Origin: Shewanella algicola
Lineage (GTDB): Bacteria > Pseudomonadota > Gammaproteobacteria > Enterobacterales > Shewanellaceae
Direction of reading: 5' to 3'
Length of the DNA stretch: 64,000 nucleotides
Assembly: GCF_014648035.1 (NCBI RefSeq)
Contig: NZ_BMQI01000002.1
Coordinates: 62,001 to 126,000 of the forward strand
The notes beneath the pieces are model-generated. The model saw nothing but the letters and a program-made list of their open reading frames with translations. It did not search any database and was not told where the DNA came from. How positions within the stretch are numbered: the stretch's first letter is position 1; the number at the start of each line of letters is the position of its first letter. Of the stretch, positions 29,904 to 38,203 are shown in pieces. Made by a program: the position numbers and the translations under genes.

Positions 29904-31277
29904 TTAACGGATCTGTAATACTGTTTGGTTTAGGGTATTGTTCACTTCTAGGGTACGAGAGTTAGCCTGGAAGTTACGCTGAGCCGAGATTAAATCAACC
30001 AATTCGGTGGTTAAGTCTACGTTAGATTGCTCAAGTGCAGATGACTGAATACCACCAAAAGTACCGCTATTTGCTTCACCGGCTAACGCTTCACCTGAAT
30101 CTAAACTGGCTTTCCATGAAGTATTACCCACCTGGGTTAACCCTTGCTCATTAGCAAAGCGCACTAACGCAACACGAGATAACGGTACGGTTGAACCGTT
30201 ACTGTAACTGGCCGTGATTAGACCGTCTGAACCAATACCCACATTGGTTAAACGACCAACGGTAATACCATCCTGGCTTAATGCGGTGACTTCAAATGGT
30301 GAAGAATATTGGGTTGGGCTATCAAATCTGACTTCCAACGTTTGAGTGCCATCAGCACCTGGATCTAGCACACTTGCTCCTGCACTTCCTAACACTTCAG
30401 TTGTAATAGTAGCAGGGTCGCTCGCGGTATAAGCACCAACATCGTTAAACTTAAGCACAGCTCCATTCCATGTTGTGCCATCAATAGGGTTTGTTGCACT
30501 CGCGGTACTTGAACTATCCTTAGAACCATCACCAGTAGTATCTGTCTCATAAGTACCAGCAGTGGTTACATCAACAGGTTCACCATCTACCGCATAGAAT
30601 GCCACCCAATTACTCTCGCCGCTATATGAACCACCCGTTGGCTTAACAAAATAGGTAGTCATAATATGTGACTCACCTAATGAGTCATAAATGGTCACTG
30701 ACGTTGAGTTGTTGTAGGTGTCTGAGTTATCAGGATCGAATGCAGCAGGGTCTAACGCTTCTTCACCCACATTAAGGTTCATTTGCATCTCGACAACCCC
30801 AGTTTTAACCGGGCTACCTGCAGTATCAGGAATTTGGATTGGCTGGGTGGTGGTTAAACTTACTGAAGTTGAGTTACCTTCATCATCGACTGGGAAACCT
30901 TGTAAAAAGTTGCCTGCAGCATCAACCATATAGTTGTCTGAATCGACTTTGAATGCACCGGCGCGCGTGTAAGATAAATCTTGAGTGCCCACACCAGATG
31001 AGGTAACAAAAAAGCCGCCGCCGCTGATGGCCATATCCAATGAGTTACTGGTAAATTGCAAACTACCTTGGTGAAATTGCTGTGCAACTTGAGTGGTTGT
31101 TACCCCGCCGCCGACAGCCGTTTTGCTGTTAGAAAAAATAGAGTTGGCATACACATCGGCAAACTCCGCACGTGACTCTTTAAAGCCAACAGTATTAACG
31201 TTAGCAATGTTGTTTGCTGTTGTATTTAAGTCTTTTTGCGCGGCAGAGATACCACTCAGAGCAATGTTAAATGACAT
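29904..31277 (-). CDS. flgE: FlgE, hook protein
   Basis: 457 residues. The N-terminal axial motif (LNTTANNIANVNTVGFKESR) and C-terminal axial segment (VDLISAQRNFQANSRTLEVN) are intact, with a variable surface middle. About 130 copies or more form the flexible hook. It is the last gene of flgBCDE. Confidence 0.96.
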   Translation of the reverse strand: MSFNIALSGISAAQKDLNTTANNIANVNTVGFKESRAEFADVYANSIFSNSKTAVGGGVTTTQVAQQFHQGSLQFTSNSLDMAISGGGFFVTSSGVGTQDLSYTRAGAFKVDSDNYMVDAAGNFLQGFPVDDEGNSTSVSLTTTQPIQIPDTAGSPVKTGVVEMQMNLNVGEEALDPAAFDPDNSDTYNNSTSVTIYDSLGESHIMTTYFVKPTGGSYSGESNWVAFYAVDGEPVDVTTAGTYETDTTGDGSKDSSSTASATNPIDGTTWNGAVLKFNDVGAYTASDPATITTEVLGSAGASVLDPGADGTQTLEVRFDSPTQYSSPFEVTALSQDGITVGRLTNVGIGSDGLITASYSNGSTVPLSRVALVRFANEQGLTQVGNTSWKASLDSGEALAGEANSGTFGGIQSSALEQSNVDLTTELVDLISAQRNFQANSRTLEVNNTLNQTVLQIR

Positions 31278-31337
31278 AATTCACCTCAAATGTTTAATTC
31301 AAAATCTACAGGCTGGTTCAGCATTCAGTAAATATTG

Positions 31338-32120
31338 TTAAGTTTCAGATACGGCAAGTACGTCAGTTAACTTAATACCGCCGACACCGCGCAAATTCAA
31401 AATGGCCCCTGTAGCTGTAGTGCCTAATGACACACTGCTAACATGAGCATAAGTAGATACCGCTAATTCCTGTGCTTCCCCGTCCACTTTTCCGCTGGCT
31501 TTAATTGAATACAAGCCTTCTTCAACAGGGGCACCATTTTTGTCTAAACCGTCCCACGACACATCGACGTTACCGCCGTCACTGCCGTCGACGCTAAAGG
31601 TTTTAATCACCTGACCTGATTGGTCTTCAACGCTAACAGTAATGGTGTCCATCGCCGATGGGGTACTGATAACACCGTTAATATTTGGGCTTTCAGTTGA
31701 AATGGCCCCGGTGTCTGATGGAACAAGTACTTTGCGACCCACTAAGCCCGATGCTTGTAACGCCTGGCTTGAACTCATTACCGTATTAAGGTTTAAAATC
31801 TCATCGTTAAGATTAGAGATACCATCTACGGTTGAAAACGATGCCATTTGGGCAATCATTTGATCGTTATCGACAGGTTCAAACGGGTCTTGCATTGATA
31901 ACTGTTGACTGAGCAATGCGAAAAAATCTTCCTGCTTAAGCATTTGATCATTGGCTTCAGGCGTCGCGCTTTCTTCAGGTAGCCTAATCGAATCAAGAAA
32001 CGGGTTACCTGTTGTTGTGGTCGTTGTGCTTTGCACCGAACTTTTTGTCACCGCACTGGTATTGGAAGTACTACTGGATGCTTGCGGTAAAGACTGACTG
32101 TAAGAATTAATTAGGCTCAT
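31338..32120 (-). CDS. flgD: FlgD, hook cap protein
   Basis: 260 residues. The conserved N-terminal part (about 55-115, EDFFALLSQQLSMQDPFEPV) is followed by the beta-rich FLN/tudor-like scaffold domain. FlgD guides hook polymerisation and leaves when the hook is finished. It lies 23 bases after flgC. Confidence 0.96.
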   Translation of the reverse strand: MSLINSYSQSLPQASSSTSNTSAVTKSSVQSTTTTTTGNPFLDSIRLPEESATPEANDQMLKQEDFFALLSQQLSMQDPFEPVDNDQMIAQMASFSTVDGISNLNDEILNLNTVMSSSQALQASGLVGRKVLVPSDTGAISTESPNINGVISTPSAMDTITVSVEDQSGQVIKTFSVDGSDGGNVDVSWDGLDKNGAPVEEGLYSIKASGKVDGEAQELAVSTYAHVSSVSLGTTATGAILNLRGVGGIKLTDVLAVSET

Positions 32121-32143
32121 AGCTGCCTCCTAGAAAAATCAAA

Positions 32144-32560
32144 CTATTTACCCATATTCAATGTTTGTTGCAGCATGGATTTTGTCGCATCTGCTACTTG
32201 TACATTCATCTGGTAAGAGCGCGAAGCAGAAATCATGTCTGCCATTTCTTCCATCACATTAACGTTTGGCTTATAAATAAACCCGTCACCATCAGCCAGT
32301 GGGTGGCTTGGCGAATATTCTTTTACTAACGGTTTGTCGCTTTCAACAATTCCTTTTACTGACACCCCTGGTGATTGATTTTGTTGGCCGCTGGCTTTGG
32401 CCATTTCAGCTTCAAATACAGGATGTCGTGCACGATAGGTTTTATCGACACTACTCGAAACAGAGTCAGCATTGGCTATATTACTGGCGGTGGTGTTGAG
32501 CCTGACAGATTGCGCTGACATACCTGAACCAGAAACATTAAAAATATTGTATAAACTCAT
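32144..32560 (-). CDS. flgC: FlgC, proximal rod protein
   Basis: 138 residues, standard length, with axial motif (VRLNTTASNIANADSVSSS) and C-terminal MVNVQ-like segment (SASRSYQMNVQVADATKSML). It lies 2 bases after the flgB stop. Confidence 0.97.
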   Translation of the reverse strand: MSLYNIFNVSGSGMSAQSVRLNTTASNIANADSVSSSVDKTYRARHPVFEAEMAKASGQQNQSPGVSVKGIVESDKPLVKEYSPSHPLADGDGFIYKPNVNVMEEMADMISASRSYQMNVQVADATKSMLQQTLNMGK

Positions 32561-32562
32561 GA

Positions 32563-32961
32563 TTAATCACCTCGCAATGCTTTACGCATGCCACTAAATT
32601 TACCTTCAAGAAAACCCAGTGACATTTGATATTCGAGCGCATTTTGCATAAATGCAGTCTGCTCTTTTTGCGTATCAACTGTGTTGCCATCGCCCGTGTC
32701 AGCTTGATTAGGCACGCGATATTGCACGTGCTGCTGCGTTAATGACGTTAAATCAAAGTGTTTTTCTGTGGTTTGACTCATGCCTAAGCCTTTTTGCTGA
32801 GACGTGGCAGCTTGCATAGCTGATGCAAAGTCGACGTCTCGCGCTTTATAGTGAGGAGTATTGGCATTGGCGATATTACTTGAAATCACTTCTGCTCTTT
32901 GCGCACGCACGCCCAAAGAATATTGGTGAACACCTAATGCATTATCGAAATTAATCGCCAT
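32563..32961 (-). CDS. flgB: FlgB, proximal rod protein
   Basis: 132 residues with the axial motif EVISSNIANANTPHYKARD. FlgB is the first rod protein laid on FliE. It heads the flgBCDE unit behind a sigma-54 promoter and a strong GGAGG ribosome site. Confidence 0.97.
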   Translation of the reverse strand: MAINFDNALGVHQYSLGVRAQRAEVISSNIANANTPHYKARDVDFASAMQAATSQQKGLGMSQTTEKHFDLTSLTQQHVQYRVPNQADTGDGNTVDTQKEQTAFMQNALEYQMSLGFLEGKFSGMRKALRGD

Positions 32962-32996
32962 AAAATTGCCTCCGTCAGCTAACTGATAGAATTAAA

Positions 32997-33011
32997 GCAA
33001 AGGTTATGCCA
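32997..33011 (-). promoter_or_regulatory. Sigma-54 promoter of flgBCDE
   Basis: The minus strand reads TTGGCAT-AACCT-TTGCTTT, a near-perfect -24/-12 element 36 bases before the flgB ATG. Confidence 0.82.
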
Positions 33012-33049
33012 ACAATTAAAATATTTGAACAAACGATATTAAAAACGAA

Positions 33050-33071
33050 CATACCGACGAACGTCGGCATG
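33050..33071 (-). terminator. Terminator after cheR
   Basis: On the minus strand CATGCCGACG pairs with CGTCGGTATG (one G-U pair) and is followed by TTCGTTTTTAATA. It lies 27 bases beyond the cheR stop and ahead of the flgB promoter. Confidence 0.7.
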
Positions 33072-33097
33072 GCAAAAATTATAAAGCATTAATTTAG

Positions 33098-33931
33098 CTA
33101 AACTTTTTTCTGGTAATAAATCCCAGGATTACAACGGACCATGTTGAATTCTTCGGTTAAGCCGGCAATAGATTCTGACGCACCTAAAAATAAAATCCCT
33201 TTAGGGTTAAGCGCGGCAGCAAATTGCCGCAAAATTTTTGCTTTTGCCTCTGGGGCAAAGTAAATCAGTACATTGCGGCAAAAAATAATGTCGTATTTAC
33301 CTAATAAGCTATAACTTTCAAGGAGATTGTGCGCTCTAAAATTAACTAAACGCTTCACATTATCTTTTACTTTCATGTTGCCTGACGGTAAAGCATCAAA
33401 AAACTGACGCTTGCGTTCATCAGACAAACCACGCGCTAACGCTAAGCTGTCGTATTCCGCATTTTTACAGCGTTCGAGCATTGATGGCGATAAATCCGTT
33501 GCTTGAATCGATGCCCCGCCGCCTAATGCGCCAGGCTTACGCTGTTGATATTCTAAAACCGTCATTGCCAACGAATATGGCTCTTGCCCTGATGAGCAGG
33601 CAGCAGACCAAATTTTTAATGGCCGACCAAGTTTGCTGTATTCAGGTAATAGTGTGTTGTGTAATAACTCAAAAGGATAACGGTCACGAAACCATAAAGT
33701 CTCATTGGTGGTCATCGCATCAATAACTTCGGCACGTAATTGACGTTCAGTCGGCTTCATCGACTTTTTAACCACCTCTGATAATGACGGTAAGTTATGC
33801 TTACCCATCAAAGGAGCTAAACGGCTACGTACTAAATATTGTTTATTCTCGCCTAACACAATACCGCTATGCTGCTCTAAAAACAGCCTAAATTGATTGT
33901 ACTCTGCTTCAGCAAGTGATTTATCTGTCAC
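33098..33931 (-). CDS. cheR: CheR, chemoreceptor glutamate methyltransferase
   Basis: 277 residues. The N-terminal helical CheR domain (about 8-75) precedes the SAM-binding domain with the AACSSGQEPYSLAM motif and CRNVLIYF near the C-terminal third, all typical of CheR. It methylates glutamates on chemoreceptors for adaptation. It lies 56 bases after cheV and before flgB, an order common in polar flagellates. Confidence 0.96.
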   Translation of the reverse strand: MTDKSLAEAEYNQFRLFLEQHSGIVLGENKQYLVRSRLAPLMGKHNLPSLSEVVKKSMKPTERQLRAEVIDAMTTNETLWFRDRYPFELLHNTLLPEYSKLGRPLKIWSAACSSGQEPYSLAMTVLEYQQRKPGALGGGASIQATDLSPSMLERCKNAEYDSLALARGLSDERKRQFFDALPSGNMKVKDNVKRLVNFRAHNLLESYSLLGKYDIIFCRNVLIYFAPEAKAKILRQFAAALNPKGILFLGASESIAGLTEEFNMVRCNPGIYYQKKV

Positions 33932-33987
33932 ATTATCATCCTAAAATAAGTAAGCTTTTATACGCTTAACAACTCAAACCATTGTCA

Positions 33988-34908
33988 TTATAAACTCAAA
34001 TGTTTATTTACCGCTGCAGCTAATTCATCTGGATTGAATTTAGCGATAAAATCATTAGCACCTACTTTTTGAACCATTGCCTGGTTAAATACACCACTGA
34101 GCGATGTGTGCAGTACCACTTTGATATTTTTCAATTTAGGATCGTCGCGGATTTCAGCCGTTAAGGTATAACCGTCCATTTCTGGCATTTCGATATCAGA
34201 AATAATTAACGGGATTTCGTGCGACACGTCATCCATTTCGCTAGCAATACTCTTAAGCTTATCTAACGCTTCTTTTCCGTCTTTGGCGGTATCAATTTGT
34301 AGGTTTAATGATTCTAACGAGCGGATAATCTGTTTACGCGCCACCGCTGAGTCATCGATAACCATAATATGGTAATGCTGTTCTCTGTCGATAGTCAGTG
34401 TTTCATTGACTTCTTTACTGATGGTGGTTTTTACTGGAGAAATTTCATCAAGAATTTTCTCCACATCTAAAATCTCAACTAACTCGCCTTCAATTTCAGT
34501 TACTGCGGTTAAGTATGAATAACGACCCGCGCCCTGAGGTGGTGGCATAATCGCCGACCAATTCATGTTGATAATTCGTTCAACTGAACTGACCAAAAAA
34601 CCTTGTACGCTGCGGTTATATTCAGAAATAATAATAAAGCAATTTTCGGTAGAAGTTAACGGACGGCCGCCCGTTGCTGCACTTAAATCAATCACTGAAA
34701 TGGTTGCACCACGAATGTGAGCAATACCTTTAACAAATGGATTTAAATTAGGTAAGGTCGTTAATGGCGGACATTGCAGAACTTCTTTCACTTTAAACAC
34801 GTTAATGCCAAAGCGTTGACGGCCACTAAGTCTAAATAGCAGTAGCTCTAATCTGTTTTGCCCAACAAGTTGGGTACGTTTATTTACTGATTCTAAAATG
34901 CTCGACAT
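33988..34908 (-). CDS. cheV: CheV, CheW-receiver coupling protein
   Basis: 306 residues: a CheW domain (about 18-165) and a receiver domain (about 180-305) with IMVIDDSAVARK and phospho-acceptor Asp in ISDIEMPEMDG, plus the switch Thr/Ser and Lys. It couples receptors to CheA and may buffer phosphate. It lies divergent from flgA. Confidence 0.95.
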   Translation of the reverse strand: MSSILESVNKRTQLVGQNRLELLLFRLSGRQRFGINVFKVKEVLQCPPLTTLPNLNPFVKGIAHIRGATISVIDLSAATGGRPLTSTENCFIIISEYNRSVQGFLVSSVERIINMNWSAIMPPPQGAGRYSYLTAVTEIEGELVEILDVEKILDEISPVKTTISKEVNETLTIDREQHYHIMVIDDSAVARKQIIRSLESLNLQIDTAKDGKEALDKLKSIASEMDDVSHEIPLIISDIEMPEMDGYTLTAEIRDDPKLKNIKVVLHTSLSGVFNQAMVQKVGANDFIAKFNPDELAAAVNKHLSL

Positions 34909-35284
34909 ATCGCGGCCTTGTAGTTAACTGTCACCCTAAAGGATAATTTGTTATTAAAATTATAATAAGCTTAGTTGTTTATTTTGGCTCATTATAATTG
35001 ATACTTGGTTAGTCACACACGTTACTGGCAACTAATACGTGTTAATCATTGTATGCACACCCAGGACGCCAATACCAATCCAGCAACTCAATCAAAAATA
35101 GGCATACAACTTGCTTTAAACTACTTAACAAGACAGTGCGGTACTTTTTTGACGGAGGGTAACATTAATGATTAGCCCTTATACCGACCCGTTTTCTGTC
35201 TATTCAATACGCCAATGTGGTTTGCGTATTTATGGTTTTTCAAAGTATAGGTGTATTCTGGCAAAACAAGCTAGTATCTTCATT
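34909..35284. other. Divergent intergenic region between cheV and flgA
   Basis: 376 bases with no credible gene. An in-frame extension of flgA into it from 35168 lacks a signal peptide at its start and is not used. No sigma-54 or sigma-28 element of good quality was found in either direction, so the cheV and flgA promoters are probably sigma-70 type. Confidence 0.5.
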
Positions 35285-35992
35285 ATGAAAGTAATTTTTT
35301 TATGTTTTTTGTGCTCACTCTCGCTTTCTTTGCCCGCATTTGCCAGCGAAGAAGCTGTTGCTCCCTCATTATCGACCATTTATCAATTAGCTAAAGAGGC
35401 GGTTGAGGAAAAAATGGATGTAGACTCAAATGCTAAGGTCGACATTACCCCTCAAAACCTCGAAGGCCGCCTCACTCCGCCGCGCTGTTACCCGCCGATT
35501 TCAGTCGAATTAGCCAGCGACAGGGAAATAAGCCGAAATAACACCGTCAAAATAGGCTGTGAAACCCCCGATTACGATTATCCGTGGCAAATGTATTTGT
35601 CTGTACGAGTCAGCATTCAATACCCTGTGGTAGTGGCTACAGAGCTATTGTCACCGGATGAAATTATTGATTATCGACATTTAAGCATTGAGTATGTTGA
35701 TCAATACAGTTTAAAGGGTCAGTTTTTTTCTGATGTAAAAGAATTAATAGGTTCGCGCGTTAAACGCAGAGTTGCAAAGGATTCGCCGCTTATTGGCAAC
35801 AACCTGTGCTTTGTGTGTAAAGGCGACATGATTTCAATTTATGCCAAAACCCAAAGCATACAAATAAAAACCTTAGGTGAAGCGTTACGTGACGGCAATA
35901 TTGGTGAATCAATCCGGGTTAAAAACAGTCAAAGTAACAAACAATTAGAAGCGATAGTAATTGCCGTTGGCGAAGTTGAAGTAAGAATGTAA
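35285..35992 (+). CDS. flgA: FlgA, P-ring assembly chaperone
   Basis: 235 residues from the ATG at 35285, chosen because a signal peptide (KVIFLCFLCSLSLSLPAFA-S, cleavage near residue 20) begins there. A longer frame reaches back to 35168. The C-terminal SAF/ChapFlgA domain (about 115-235) is intact, including AKDSPLIGNN-type residues. It helps FlgI polymerise in the periplasm. flgM follows in the same direction behind its own promoter. Confidence 0.92.
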   Translation: MKVIFLCFLCSLSLSLPAFASEEAVAPSLSTIYQLAKEAVEEKMDVDSNAKVDITPQNLEGRLTPPRCYPPISVELASDREISRNNTVKIGCETPDYDYPWQMYLSVRVSIQYPVVVATELLSPDEIIDYRHLSIEYVDQYSLKGQFFSDVKELIGSRVKRRVAKDSPLIGNNLCFVCKGDMISIYAKTQSIQIKTLGEALRDGNIGESIRVKNSQSNKQLEAIVIAVGEVEVRM

Positions 35993-35999
35993 AATAGTC

Positions 36000-36026
36000 T
36001 AAAGTTTTTTCCTAGAGCGCCGATAG
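36000..36026 (+). promoter_or_regulatory. Sigma-28 (FliA) promoter of flgMN
   Basis: The plus strand reads TAAAGTTT, exactly 11 bases, then GCCGATAG, a near-perfect FliA consensus. It lies 40 bases before the flgM ATG. It gives the usual feedback in which FliA drives its own anti-sigma factor. Confidence 0.88.
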
Positions 36027-36065
36027 CCTGTAAGGAAAACCTGATTCATTACGCTGGAGCCTCAC

Positions 36066-36395
36066 ATGGCAATTGATATTAAGCACAATACTGCGACCAA
36101 TACACAGATGCGCACCGCACGTGAAATGCAGTCTACTTCGCAAACAGATACCGCTGCGCCGCAAAAGTCTGCTGCACCGGTTAAAAGTGATTCTGTTAGC
36201 ATCACTTCGCAAGCTCAACAGTTGCAAGGTGCACAAACTAAAATGGCAGCATTGCCAGAAGTAGATCAAAAAAAGGTTGCTGAGATTAAACAAGCTATTT
36301 CAGAAGGTCGTTATAAAGTTGACCCAGAAAAGCTAGCTGCAAACATTGCGAGTTTTGAAGCTGAATTAAGCGGCTTGTCATTCGATAAAGAGTAG
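36066..36395 (+). CDS. flgM: FlgM, anti-sigma-28 factor
   Basis: 109 residues. The disordered N-terminus rich in Thr, Ala and Gln and the C-terminal sigma-binding helices (KVAEIKQAISEGRYKVDPEKLA) are typical. FlgM holds FliA inactive until it is secreted through the finished hook. A GGAG ribosome site precedes the ATG. Confidence 0.95.
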   Translation: MAIDIKHNTATNTQMRTAREMQSTSQTDTAAPQKSAAPVKSDSVSITSQAQQLQGAQTKMAALPEVDQKKVAEIKQAISEGRYKVDPEKLAANIASFEAELSGLSFDKE

Positions 36396-36491
36396 CAGTA
36401 ACACGTTACTCTTTATGGTATTTTCAACGAATTCTTAGGTGCATAATTGCATCATAGGTAAGTGCTGTTCACGAAAATAAAAGAGTAATAT

Positions 36492-36917
36492 ATGACCGAT
36501 TTAACTGTGCTACTTGATGCTCAGCATCAAACGCTGACTCAACTAAAACAACTTATCAGTGACGAAAAAAGTGCATTGCTAAAACAAGATGCAGACAAAT
36601 TGCTGCAACTTGCCAAAGAAAAAATGCAGCGCATGAGTTTGCTCAAAGTCACTGATGAAAAGCTCGCAGCGCACCCTGAAAATGACAAGTTAACCACGCA
36701 GCCAGAATTGGCCGAAAAAGTGGCATCTGCTAAAGCAATATTGGTGGAGTGTAAAGACATCAACGCGCAAAACGCCAACCTCATTGAACACAATATCGCG
36801 ACCATCAATCGCTTGTCTCAAGCACTGCAAGCTAGCCGAAACGCCACCAGCCTTACCTATAATGACAAAGGTAAAACCTCAACGATATCAACCTTAGGTA
36901 ATGATTTCACAGCCTAG
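36492..36917 (+). CDS. flgN: FlgN, FlgK/FlgL export chaperone
   Basis: 141 residues, helical and charged, with FlgN-type N-terminal helix (LDAQHQTLTQLKQLISDEKSAL). It delivers FlgK and FlgL to the export gate. It follows flgM in the same direction with a 96-base gap and is the last regular flagellar gene before the accessory island. Confidence 0.92.
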   Translation: MTDLTVLLDAQHQTLTQLKQLISDEKSALLKQDADKLLQLAKEKMQRMSLLKVTDEKLAAHPENDKLTTQPELAEKVASAKAILVECKDINAQNANLIEHNIATINRLSQALQASRNATSLTYNDKGKTSTISTLGNDFTA

Positions 36918-36969
36918 AACGCTTCGCTGCTAGAGACTATTAAATCAGATCTAGCACCTAGCAGATGAT

Positions 36970-37530
36970 TTACTGCGCTAACATATCCTGTTTTAAGCTT
37001 TTTTGTGCTGGGTTATCACCTAACCAAATCTTTAATAACGCCTGACGGAAAGCCTCTCCCGCAATCTCACCTTGAACCTGATCATTCTTAATGCTGGTCA
37101 CGCCTTTGCCTTTTTGAGTCACAAAAGTAAATTGATCGCCCTCAACAATTTCATCGGCAAATAATTGGGTAAAGTGTTGAATATCCATTTTAATCGAACC
37201 TGTATTGCTATCTGTTGCCGCGTCAAAGCCTTCTTCTATCGCATTGCGCATTTTATCTGAGGTGATCATCCCAGACGTAATGGTTAACTGAATCACTGCT
37301 ATAGGTTGTTCAAGCACACTGTCTAACTGATCTGCTGCTGTTGGCAAATATAAACTGCCAACATATAGGTCCATAAAAAACTTACTGCGCACACCAGCAC
37401 CATTAAGTACTAAAGCTTGTTCTGCAAACGTCGCTTGCTCAGCAACATCGACATCAGCAACCACTTTTGCCTGTGCAACAACCGGCAACATCACAGCAAA
37501 AACTAACCCAATTAATTGATTAAGTTTCAT
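36970..37530 (-). CDS. Periplasmic chalcone isomerase-like protein
   Basis: 186 residues with a signal peptide (KLNQLIGLVFAVMLPVVAQA-K, cleavage near residue 21). The mature part contains ALVLNGAGVRSKFFMDLYVGSLYL, the hallmark of the bacterial chalcone-isomerase-like fold (PF16036-type). The enzyme activity of plant relatives is not implied, and the function in bacteria is not established. It is convergent with flgN and not part of the flagellar operons. Confidence 0.8.
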   Translation of the reverse strand: MKLNQLIGLVFAVMLPVVAQAKVVADVDVAEQATFAEQALVLNGAGVRSKFFMDLYVGSLYLPTAADQLDSVLEQPIAVIQLTITSGMITSDKMRNAIEEGFDAATDSNTGSIKMDIQHFTQLFADEIVEGDQFTFVTQKGKGVTSIKNDQVQGEIAGEAFRQALLKIWLGDNPAQKSLKQDMLAQ

Positions 37531-37611
37531 ATATTCTCGTTATTGTTATGTATTTTATGCATTAGGTGTGAGAAAACAGCGCCATAAAGGCGCCCAAGCA
37601 GTAAAAATCTG

Positions 37612-38091
37612 TTAGCCACGCATACCCAATTTATATTGACCGTTTTGCTCAAACATCAGCGCTTGTTTGTGTTTAGGTGCCATTAAAATTGGACCGTCAT
37701 CAAAAAACAAAAAGCACTTCCAGTTACGTACAAATACGTCCCAACGAGTTTCAATCACTTGGTATTTTTCATAGCAAAAATAAACGACTGCATCATCTGG
37801 CCATTGAATATGCTCAAGCATAGCTTCTGGCAAGGCGTTATCATTTGAATCCCACGCCGACTGCCAGTGTTCGGTTGCACTCCAGGCATCTTGCTTTGCT
37901 GGCCAATCACCTTTAGCAAATTGTTCAGCACGGCTGCTCTTATTGCTTATCCACTTATTCCAGACTTCCATGGCACTTTTATCAGCCAACGGCTTAATCA
38001 ACGCCTTATCATCATCTGACACAGGCAAATCTTTATGGTTAAAAATCCACTTACGTTTATAATTCTCAAATGAAATATAAGTATGTCCCAC
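37612..38091 (-). CDS. DUF2947-like cytoplasmic protein
   Basis: 159 residues, rich in Trp and Lys, without a signal peptide or membrane segment. The pattern resembles the DUF2947 family found in Shewanella and Vibrio; that assignment is from memory of the family and not checked. No function is known. It lies between the chalcone-isomerase-like gene and the Maf gene with no overlap. Confidence 0.6.
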   Translation of the reverse strand: MGHTYISFENYKRKWIFNHKDLPVSDDDKALIKPLADKSAMEVWNKWISNKSSRAEQFAKGDWPAKQDAWSATEHWQSAWDSNDNALPEAMLEHIQWPDDAVVYFCYEKYQVIETRWDVFVRNWKCFLFFDDGPILMAPKHKQALMFEQNGQYKLGMRG

Positions 38092-38203
38092 GTGACCCCA
38101 CTATTGAAATGTATAATTTATTCGCTAGTCATTATACGTTTTGACTGGTCACAAAGGAAATTATGGTTATCAATAACTACCAGCACTATATTGATTGCCT
38201 TTT

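Noticed and set aside
35168..35284. 39-residue N-terminal extension of FlgA
   Set aside because: It would bury the signal peptide that begins at 35285.
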